Below, piece by piece: positions 16,037 to 22,140 of a DNA stretch of 22,140 bases (positions are counted from its first letter, which is position 1; every line of letters begins with the position of its first letter). The notes under the pieces were generated by a model that saw only the letters and a program-made list of their open reading frames with translations, was not told where the DNA came from and did no database searches. Position numbers and translations under genes: made by a program. Source of the DNA: an uncultured Collinsella sp. (GTDB taxonomy: Bacteria > Actinomycetota > Coriobacteriia > Coriobacteriales > Coriobacteriaceae); assembly GCA_902468045.1 (NCBI GenBank), contig CABQXG010000002.1, forward strand, positions 1 to 22,140. Direction: 5' to 3'.

Positions 16037-16069
16037 ATGATGGGGAGCACCATTGAATTATCTGAGTGA
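16037..16069 (+). CDS. Possible leader peptide (uORF) of the mgtE-like operon
   Basis: ATGATG at 16037-16042 opens a 10-codon frame, MMGSTIELSE, ending with TGA at 16067-16069. It has the best Shine-Dalgarno site in the region, GGAGGA (16028-16033), 6 bases before the second ATG. That site lies at the edge of a stable hairpin. The frame overlaps the TTG start of the large gene and ends one base before an in-frame ATG of that gene (16071). It could couple or control translation, as leader peptides do for some Mg transporters. It may also be chance. Confidence 0.35.
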   Translation: MMGSTIELSE

Positions 16070-17897
16070 GATGCTCAAATTGCCGGTCTTGGACGTCGAT
16101 GGCGAAAAGCTCGGCGTTGTGAACGATTTTGGCATTGCTACCGGCGAAGTTTTTCCACACGTGACGTCGCTCGCGTTCCGCGGACCCGGCAAGACGCCGT
16201 TTATGATCAGCTGGCGCAAATGGGTCGACCGTATCGACGAGACGGGTGTACACCTTAAGACGTCGGCCACCGAAATCCGTTTTTCGTACCTGCAGCCGAC
16301 CGAACTCTTGCTTGCCCGCGACGTGCTCAACAAGCAGATTGTCGACACGCAGGGCATGAAGGTCGTGCGCGTAAACGACATCAAGTTTTCCATGTCGGGC
16401 GAAAACCAGCTGCGCCTGCTGGGCGCCGAGGTCGGTGCTCGCGGTCTGCTACGCGCCATCAGCCCCGCGCTCGAGCATATCGTCGAAGGCTTTATGAAGC
16501 ACCTGGGCAAGCCGCTCAGTGAGGACATCATCGCTTGGTCCTACATGGACCTGCTCGACCGCTCGACCAAGAACATTCAACTCTCGGTGTCGCACAAGAC
16601 GCTCGGCGAGCTGCACCCTGCCGACATCGCCGACATTATCGAGCAGCTCGACCCGCGCCTGCGTGCGCAGGTGTTTGCACAGCTCGATACTGCCCAGGCC
16701 GCCGAGGCCATCTCGGAGTTCGATGACGACGAGCTTATGACCGAGATGCTCGAGGGTCTGTCCGACACGGACGCATCGTCGATGCTGGCCATGATGGACC
16801 CGGACGACGCCGCCGACCTGATCGACGAGCTCGATTACGAGAAGGCCGAGAAGCTCCTGCGCCTGATGGGCGTCAAGGAGGAGAAGGCGATTCGTAACCT
16901 GCTGGGCTATGAGGACAACACCGCCGGCCGCATCATGACCTCGGAGTTTGTCTCGCTGCCCGCCACGGCGACGGTCGGCGATGCCATCGAGGCGATTCGC
17001 AAACTCGATGAGGACTTCGAGAGCGTCTACTACGTCTATACCGAGGATCCGAGCGGCATGCTGACCGGCGTGCTTTCGCTGCGCACGCTGATCGTAGCCG
17101 ACCGCGACGCCACGCTGGGTCAGCTGGCCTATCGCGACCTGGTCTATGTGTCGCCCGACGAGGACCAGGAAGACGTGACGGACGAGATGACCAAGTACGA
17201 CCTGGTTGCCATCCCTGTCTGCGACGAGAACCGTCATATCCTGGGTATCGTGACCTTCGACGACGCCATGGACGTTATCGCCGAGGAGCATCAGGAGGAC
17301 CTGCAGATCGCCGGTGTCGGCTCGGGCGATAGCGCGTCGGACGACTCGACGAACGTGCTCAGCTGGTTCGTGCATCGTCAGTACTGGGTCGTCGTGTGGG
17401 GCATCGCCTCGTGCATTATGGCGACGGTGCTGGGGACGGCGCTGGGCTCCGCGCATCTGGTGGTGTTCCCCATGTGCGCCATGCCGCTCGTGCTGCTGGC
17501 GGCCTCGCGCATGGTGTCGTTCGTCAAGAACTACTTCCTCGAGTACGACGGTCACGACGACGAGCCCAAACCGTACCTGGGATTCTTCTTCCAGAGCACG
17601 GGTATGGGCCTGATCCTTTCGCTTGTTACTTACCTGTGCGCGCAGCTGGTGCGCACCGCCGCGTTCCTCGATGCGCCCATGTTTGAGGAGCAACTCTTTA
17701 CCGGGTGCTTTAATATCGCTGCCATCATTTGCCTGGTTGGCAACATGAGCGCCGTGATTTACCTGATGGTGCTGTTCTGGCGTGACGAGCATGACCTCAA
17801 CACGTCGGGCACCGCCATGAACGTTATTGCCGTCATGATCTCGTGCGTAGCGTACTGCGCCGCTGCGGTGCTGCTCACCATGTCGGTCATGGGTTAG
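16053..17897 (+). CDS. MgtE-like protein (PRC, MgtE_N, CBS pair, degenerate membrane domain)
   Basis: 614-residue inner-membrane protein. Two PRC-barrel-like units lie at about 8-80 and 88-170. An MgtE N-domain spans about 185-292 (HPADIADIIEQLD; DDAADLIDELDYEKAEKLL; GYEDNTAGRIMT). A CBS pair follows (about 293-355 and 358-415), then five membrane helices (about 444-463, 468-492, 509-531, 550-575, 586-612). In true MgtE, helix 2 holds a GGNxGxQ-type motif and helix 5 an aspartate that binds Mg. Here helix 2 reads PMCAMPLVLLAASRMVSF and helix 5 NVIAVMISCVAY, so those features are missing. It may be a Mg sensor or partner of the Nramp protein encoded 8 bases downstream. An in-frame stop at 16038 limits the start: TTG 16053, with GGGGAG at 16042-16047, is preferred; ATG 16071 is the alternative. 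Confidence 0.85.
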   Translation: MNYLSEMLKLPVLDVDGEKLGVVNDFGIATGEVFPHVTSLAFRGPGKTPFMISWRKWVDRIDETGVHLKTSATEIRFSYLQPTELLLARDVLNKQIVDTQGMKVVRVNDIKFSMSGENQLRLLGAEVGARGLLRAISPALEHIVEGFMKHLGKPLSEDIIAWSYMDLLDRSTKNIQLSVSHKTLGELHPADIADIIEQLDPRLRAQVFAQLDTAQAAEAISEFDDDELMTEMLEGLSDTDASSMLAMMDPDDAADLIDELDYEKAEKLLRLMGVKEEKAIRNLLGYEDNTAGRIMTSEFVSLPATATVGDAIEAIRKLDEDFESVYYVYTEDPSGMLTGVLSLRTLIVADRDATLGQLAYRDLVYVSPDEDQEDVTDEMTKYDLVAIPVCDENRHILGIVTFDDAMDVIAEEHQEDLQIAGVGSGDSASDDSTNVLSWFVHRQYWVVVWGIASCIMATVLGTALGSAHLVVFPMCAMPLVLLAASRMVSFVKNYFLEYDGHDDEPKPYLGFFFQSTGMGLILSLVTYLCAQLVRTAAFLDAPMFEEQLFTGCFNIAAIICLVGNMSAVIYLMVLFWRDEHDLNTSGTAMNVIAVMISCVAYCAAAVLLTMSVMG

Positions 17898-17905
17898 GTG
17901 GTCGC

Positions 17906-19168
17906 GTGCAAAATACCAAGCAAAAGTCGGGCACCAAGCAAAAGTTGACCATCGCGGCCATCTTTGGCGCTATGGGTCCCGGTCTGCTGGCGGCGCTTTC
18001 GGGCAATGACGCCGGCGGCATTGCAACGTATTCCAGCGCGGGCGCCAGCTATGGCTACAAGATGCTCTGGATGCTTCCCGTCATGACTGTGCTGCTCATC
18101 GTGACGCAGGAGACCGCGGCGCGCTGCGGCTGCGTCACGGGCAAGGGCCTGGCATCGCTCATTCGCGAGCGCTTTGGCGTGCGCAAGAGTGTACTTGCTA
18201 TGGCGGCGCTGTTGATCGCCAACACGGCTGTGACCATTTCGGAGTTTGCGGGCATCGCCAGCGGCCTTGCTCTCTTTGGCGTGCCGGCGAGCATCTCGGT
18301 GCCGTTGGTGGCGCTGCTGGTGTGGATGCTTACCATGTCGGGTAGTTTCCAGCGCATCGAGAAGATTCTGCTGCTGGTGAGCTGCGTATTCGTGACTTAT
18401 ATTGTCGCCGCGTTTATGGCTGGCCCCAACTGGGGTGAGGTCGCGGTCGACCTGGTCGTGCCTAACATTCAAAATGATCCCAGCTACGTGTCGCTCGTGG
18501 TCGCGACGATCGGTACCACCATCGCGCCGTGGATGATTTTCTTGGCGCAGAACAACGTAGTCGATAAGAACGCGGGCGAGGACGATATCGTGCTGCAGCG
18601 CATCGATACCGTGAGCGGCTCGCTTGCCGCCGATGTCATTGCCGGCTTTATTATCATCACGACCGGTACGGTGTTGTTCCCGGCGGGTATTCAGATTAGC
18701 GATGCCGCCGATGCCGCCCGCGCGCTGGAGCCTATTGCGGGTCAGTGGTCCACGGTACTGTTTGCCTCGGGCCTGGTCGCGGCGAGCTTCTTGGCCGCCT
18801 GCGTGCTACCGGGCGTTACGTCGAGCGCTATCTGCGAGGCATTTGGCTGGGAGCGCGGTGCCGACCGCAGCTGGGACGAGGCCCCGGTTTACCGCGGCAT
18901 CATTACGGCCATCATCGGTATCTCTGCCGTGCTGGTGCTTATGCCCGGCGTCGATCTGTTCCAGATTATGATGACCTCGCAGGTCATCAATGGCGTGCTG
19001 CTGCCTGTAGTCTTGGTATTCCAGGTGGTTATCGCGGCGGATCGCCACATTATGGGTGCCAACCGCAACGGCCGTGTGTGGAACGTGCTCACTTGGGCGA
19101 CTATCGCCGTGATTACGGTGCTGACAGTCGTCATGTTTGTGCTGCAAGCGATGGGCTACAGCGCTTAA
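17906..19168 (+). CDS. Nramp-family transporter, probable Mg type (NRMT-like)
   Basis: 420-residue membrane protein with about eleven helices of the SLC11/Nramp fold (GAMGPGLLAALSGNDAGGIA at 21-40; the QETAARCG segment near 68-75). Helix 1 reads NDAGG (34-38) instead of the DPGN of Mn/Fe transporters. Helix 6 reads TTIAPWMIF (204-212) instead of AxxMPH, so the metal-binding methionine is missing. This pattern is that of Nramp-related Mg transporters, characterised in Eggerthella lenta, a member of the same class. Mg or Mg/Mn uptake is therefore the best guess. The start is GTG 17906 with AGGTGG just upstream; it overlaps no gene and lies 8 bases after the MgtE-like stop, so the two form an operon. 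A strong terminator follows. Confidence 0.88.
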   Translation: MQNTKQKSGTKQKLTIAAIFGAMGPGLLAALSGNDAGGIATYSSAGASYGYKMLWMLPVMTVLLIVTQETAARCGCVTGKGLASLIRERFGVRKSVLAMAALLIANTAVTISEFAGIASGLALFGVPASISVPLVALLVWMLTMSGSFQRIEKILLLVSCVFVTYIVAAFMAGPNWGEVAVDLVVPNIQNDPSYVSLVVATIGTTIAPWMIFLAQNNVVDKNAGEDDIVLQRIDTVSGSLAADVIAGFIIITTGTVLFPAGIQISDAADAARALEPIAGQWSTVLFASGLVAASFLAACVLPGVTSSAICEAFGWERGADRSWDEAPVYRGIITAIIGISAVLVLMPGVDLFQIMMTSQVINGVLLPVVLVFQVVIAADRHIMGANRNGRVWNVLTWATIAVITVLTVVMFVLQAMGYSA

Positions 19169-19187
19169 CGCCCACTTTTGCTTCCGA

Positions 19188-19221
19188 ACAGGCCGCAGCG
19201 ATGGGCTGCGGCCTGTTTTTT
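19188..19221 (+). terminator. Rho-independent terminator of the mgtE/Nramp operon
   Basis: ACAGGCCGCAG (19188-19198) and CTGCGGCCTGT (19206-19216) form a perfect 11-bp stem with a 7-base loop, followed by a run of six T (19216-19221). Confidence 0.95.
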
Positions 19222-19255
19222 GTCTGCTATAGGGTGTTAGTTATATAGCAATGGA

Positions 19256-19475
19256 CAAAAAATGCCAAATATGAGTACTGTTGCTAAGTGAATAGCATTT
19301 ACATCCTAAAAGATAATGAACATAGCATTTAGTATGTTCATTAAAATTGGCTCCAATACGCCTTAAACCAGTCAGGTTGGCTGCTTTAGGGGGTTGTAGG
19401 GGTCGCTCGGACGTCATTTTGGGTGGTTTTGCCTGCTACTAAAATGGTAACAGTACTCATATTTGCCCTTTTTTG
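19256..19475. mobile_element. 220-bp AT-rich element with 31-bp inverted ends (MITE-like)
   Basis: Left arm 19256-19286 and right arm 19445-19475 are inverted copies matching at 27 of 31 positions. The core CAAATATGAGTACTGTT (19266-19282) is perfect. The inside holds an 11-bp palindrome, TAATGAACATA/TATGTTCATTA (19314-19324/19333-19343), and the direct repeat ATAGCATTTA (19292, 19322). It has no gene and is much more AT-rich than its surroundings. It sits between two convergent genes, where no promoter is needed. I see no clear target-site duplication, so mobility is inference. Confidence 0.5.
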
Positions 19476-19683
19476 CCCACAGACCTTTGAGGGTGCGGCG
19501 AAAAGGGCTTGTTTTGATTGTTTGGGGCAGGCACGAGGCGCGGAAACGATGTCTGGAGCGACGGAGCGGCCTGGAATTCATCCGTAGAGGTCTTCATTGG
19601 CTGCGCCAGGAGTGTCCCTAACTGCCGGAGGGTGTCTGCCGTGGCAGACACCCCCTCCGGATGTGGGAAGTTTGCGCTGCAGG
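19476..19683. other. Non-coding remainder of the convergent intergenic region
   Basis: No credible gene. It holds the repeat word GTCCCTAACTGCCGG at 19614-19628, also present at 3760-3774, and the hairpin at 19625-19660. Confidence 0.5.
19625..19660 (-). terminator. Hairpin downstream of the O-acetyltransferase gene
   Basis: CCGGAGG...GTGTCTGCC (19625-19640) pairs with GGCAGACAC...CCTCCGG (19643-19660), about 16 bp with a two-base bulge and a tiny loop. It lies 24 bases past the stop codon on the minus strand. There is no T-run, so it may be a palindromic repeat rather than a true terminator. Confidence 0.4.
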
Positions 19684-21895
19684 TTACTTGTCGGTGCCCA
19701 GCTTGTGCGGCTTGAGAGCGAGCGCATTGACGAGTGCGTCGGTGGCAGACTTGACGGCTGCCGGCTGCGGATCGTTGACGTGATCCTCGGGATGCACGGG
19801 CAGGTCCTTCTTGACGGCATCGTGGATCAAGTTGAGGTACTCAGTCACGCCAGTGGTCGATAGATGCGTGCCATCGCCATCGAACAGGTCGTTGCGGTTG
19901 GCACTGTATCCGTACCAATCGATAACGCGCACGTTCTTGTAGCGCGTAGCGGCGTTGGCGATGGCCTGGTTGGTAGAGCCAACCCACGGCTGCGGGCTGC
20001 GCGTGTTCACAAACACCACAATACGCTTATCTCCTGCATCGGCCATGATGGCGTCGATCTGGTCGTCGGTTACCAAGCCGTTGGTGCCCAGGGCAAAGAC
20101 CACGATCTTGCCGGCAAGGTTCTGCTGGATATAGCCCTCAAATGTCGCGCGGCCCGCATCAAACTGGCGGCCCTTTTCGGCATCGATATGGCTGTGCGGG
20201 AACACGCCGTCAAAGGTGTCCACGGCACGCAGCGACACGGAGTCGCCGATCATAAGCAGATCGTAGGAGCCATCGGGGAAGCCGTCGTTGTCCTTGTCGG
20301 TGTCGTCGGCCGCCTGCTGGTCGGTGGGCGCGGTGTTCTTGGCTTCCTTGTTCAGAACTTCGGCGCCCTCGCCGCTCAGCGCAGACGTTTCGGGCACAAA
20401 GATCAGGCCGCCCAGTGCAACGACCAACACGACAGCGCAGGCTACGCAGACAGGGGCGTGCGTGCGTGCCCAGTTGGCGGGCGTGGTGGTGCCATCGCGG
20501 AATTCGGCGACGGTGCGCCCAAAGGCGCCCTTCCTAAACGGAGTCTCGATAAAGCGATATGAGCACTCTGCCACGGCGACCACCACAAGTACCTGCAAGA
20601 TATACTGCCACCAGGGCGTGTCGTTGATGTTGGCGACCGGGTTCATGAGCAACAGCAGCGGATAGTGCCACAGGTAGATGCTGTACGAGCGCTTGCCAAC
20701 CCACACGAGTGGCTCGGCGGACAGCGCGCGGGCAACCATTCCCTGGGGCTGCACGCAGGCCGCGATGACCATGAGCGTGAGGATGGAGCATAACAGCGTG
20801 CCTCCGCGATACTGGAAGGCGGTGTAGCCGTTGGTGAGCGCGACCATGGCGGCAAGGCCAACCAGACCCACGACGCCCAACACATCGATGGATGCGGGCG
20901 AGGACCAAAAGCGCACGAGGGCGCTCGGCTGTGCCGGTGCGGTCTCGGCTGCTTCGTCGGCCTTCTCGCCAGGCTTGCCCTCGGCGTTCTTGCCGTGCTT
21001 GGCGGCGCCAGCTAGGCGATTGAGCCCCAAACGACGAGCGAGGCGCACCGGCGCCAGGTCGCGATCGGGGATAAAGGCCATCCAGGCACCCAGCAGCAGC
21101 GAGAACACACGGGTGTCGGTGCCGTAGTACACGCGGCTGGGGTCGGCGGCAGGGTTGTAAAGCACCATCATGGCGAGGGCAGATACCGCGGCAAGGCCCA
21201 GAACCACGCGTTTTGGGTTTGCTCACATGCATGGATACCATGGCAAACAGCAGTGGCGGCCAAATCAGGTAGAACTGTTCCTCGATGGCAAGCGACCAAA
21301 AGTGCGTGAGCGGCGAGGGGTCGCCCAGAGCATTGAAGTACGAGACGTTTTGGGCAATCTGCCACCAGTTGTTGAAGAACAGCAGCGACGGCAGGATGTC
21401 GGGGCGCATCTTGGTGAGCATCACGTGGTTAAAGATAGTGCACAGCGCGCAGGTTACAAACACTACCGTTACCACGGCGGGGACTAGGCGACGGATGCGG
21501 CGAATCCAGAAGCTCTTGAGGTCGATGCGGCCGGTCTTAGCGACTTCGTTGAGCAGCAAGCGCGTGATCAGATAGCCCGAAAGCACAAAGAAGATCGTGA
21601 CGCCAAGCAGGCCGCCCTGAGCCCACGTGAGGTTAAGGTGATAGAGCACCACTGCGACGACGGCGAGCGTACGCAGACCGTCGAGCGCAGGGATGTAGCG
21701 GGACTTGGGGCGAGCGGGCGTCTGCTCCGCGGCGGGAGTGTGGGCGCGGCCCGCGTTGTTAGCAGAAGCGCGATGGGGGCTCGCGGTGCGTCGCGGCTCG
21801 TTGGCACGGCGTTCGCCCTTCACGCGTTCGTGCGGCGCTGGCTCGTTGCCCGTGCGGCGTCGACCGCACGAGCCCGATTGCGAGAGTTGTTCCAT
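19684..21895 (-). pseudogene. OatA-like O-acetyltransferase (AT3 + SGNH), one frameshift
   Basis: Cell-envelope O-acetyltransferase split over two frames. Part 1 (from ATG 21895) has an Arg-rich cytosolic N-terminus (1-65) and the AT3 domain start: RYIPALDGLRTLAVV, YHLN (H86), IFFVLSGYL and HFWSLAIEEQFYLIWP (198-213). Homology stops after SMHVSKPK (codon 228). The other frame then continues in family style from RVVLGLAAVSAL to the stop at 19684: more helices, then an SGNH domain with GDSVS, GTNG and DGTHLS (nucleophile Ser, oxyanion Asn, Asp/His pair). Removing one base in the T4/G3 run at 21211-21217 joins the frames into about 736 residues, including SKPKRVVLG. Such enzymes O-acetylate peptidoglycan or surface polysaccharide and confer lysozyme resistance. 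A sequencing error, a phase-variable tract or a real mutation are all possible. It is divergent from the ribokinase gene. Confidence 0.85.
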
Positions 21896-22082
21896 AAAAC
21901 ATCATCCAATGACGAGAATAATCAGCACGCCTTCATTGTAACTGCCTGCTCCTGTGAATGCTTGCTGCTGGCGCAAGCTCAAGCGCGCGTCCACATCAAA
22001 GTGAACTAAAGTTATAGGGGGTGCGAGAGTGCACGATCGACGGCCGACGGTGGGCATAAGGCCCGCAGATGAGGAGGTTTCC
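21896..22082. promoter_or_regulatory. Divergent intergenic region, acetyltransferase / ribokinase
   Basis: This 187-base region must carry two promoters. On the minus strand TACAAT (21940-21935) is a plausible -10 for the acetyltransferase. On the plus strand TATAGG (22013-22018) is a weak -10 that overlaps the palindrome AACTAAAGTT (22004-22013). No strong -35 is visible for either. Confidence 0.3.
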
Positions 22083-22140
22083 ATGGCAGATCGCGGCATC
22101 GTTGCGGTGTTCGGCAGTATGAACATGGACCTTTCGGTGG
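22083..22140 (+). CDS. Ribokinase-like PfkB-family sugar kinase (partial)
   Basis: Only the first 19 codons are present. MADRGIVAVFGSMNMDLSV matches the start of ribokinase-type PfkB kinases, whose first strand reads VVVVGSxNMDL and carries sugar-contacting Asn and Asp residues. The start has a perfect ribosome binding site, GAGGAGG (22071-22077), 5 bases upstream. Ribokinase would phosphorylate ribose to ribose 5-phosphate in the cytosol; another nucleoside or sugar kinase of the family cannot be excluded from so short a piece. Confidence 0.75.
   Translation, partial: MADRGIVAVFGSMNMDLSV

Noticed and set aside
19256..19475. Insertion sequence
   Set aside because: No transposase frame or remnant lies between the inverted ends; only a MITE-like or regulatory reading remains.
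19222..19683. Small protein genes in the convergent gap
   Set aside because: The short frames there overlap the inverted-repeat element or hairpin, lack ribosome binding sites and show no recognisable motif.
1..22140. tRNA or rRNA genes
   Set aside because: No cloverleaf with CCA-proximal and T-arm signatures and no rRNA-like stretch was seen when reading the intergenic regions.

Overview
The window is high-GC DNA (strong G/C preference at third codon positions, clear Shine-Dalgarno sites, TTG/GTG starts) and most resembles a gut Coriobacteriia actinobacterium of the Collinsella type. The basis is the gene content (a Nramp-related Mg transporter like the one known from Eggerthella lenta, DUF362 ferredoxin-like protein, two ABC exporters of large envelope type) and dispersed short repeats built on GTCCCC/GGGGAC. 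The genus is an inference; no rRNA or marker gene is present.

Layout. 1-72: first codons of a membrane or exported protein on the minus strand, cut by the window edge. 270-3597: three-gene ABC-2 exporter operon (ATPase plus two permeases). 3598-3922: repeat-rich non-coding block. 3923-7338: MacB/LolD-type ATPase plus a very large FtsX-type permease whose last codons lie inside a copy of the dispersed repeat. 7421-8626: DUF362 protein with two 4Fe-4S clusters, closed by a strong bidirectional terminator. 8789-9754 (minus): membrane-anchored alpha/beta hydrolase with a near-consensus promoter. 9941-10624: hemolysin III/PAQR-family protein. 10733-12964: CNNM/CorC-type CBS membrane protein followed by a protein that looks like a free-standing N-terminal domain of cyanophycin synthetase. 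13101-14245: YtxH-like protein translationally coupled to a double PRC-barrel protein. 14318-15724: membrane-anchored polysaccharide-deacetylase-fold protein that lacks the metal ligands. 15725-16052: promoter and about 200 nt of highly structured leader RNA. 16053-19168: MgtE-like protein plus Nramp-type transporter, closed by a strong terminator. 19222-19683: AT-rich non-coding block containing a 220-bp element with inverted-repeat ends. 19684-21895 (minus): OatA-like O-acetyltransferase broken by one frameshift. 22083-end: start of a ribokinase-family kinase.

The most interesting system is 15836-19168. A long leader with mutually exclusive base pairings and a tiny upstream ORF precedes a two-gene operon. 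The first gene has complete MgtE-type Mg-sensing cytosolic modules (PRC-like, MgtE_N, two CBS) but a membrane part without the usual MgtE pore motifs. The second encodes a Nramp-fold transporter whose transition-metal motifs are replaced in the way expected of Mg-transporting NRMTs. I infer a Mg import unit in which the degenerate MgtE acts as sensor or partner and the leader gives RNA-level control.

Much of the rest is cell-envelope biology: two exporters, a pseudo-deacetylase, an O-acetyltransferase, PRC/YtxH proteins and a CNNM protein. All identifications were made by eye from the translated sequence; no database search was possible.
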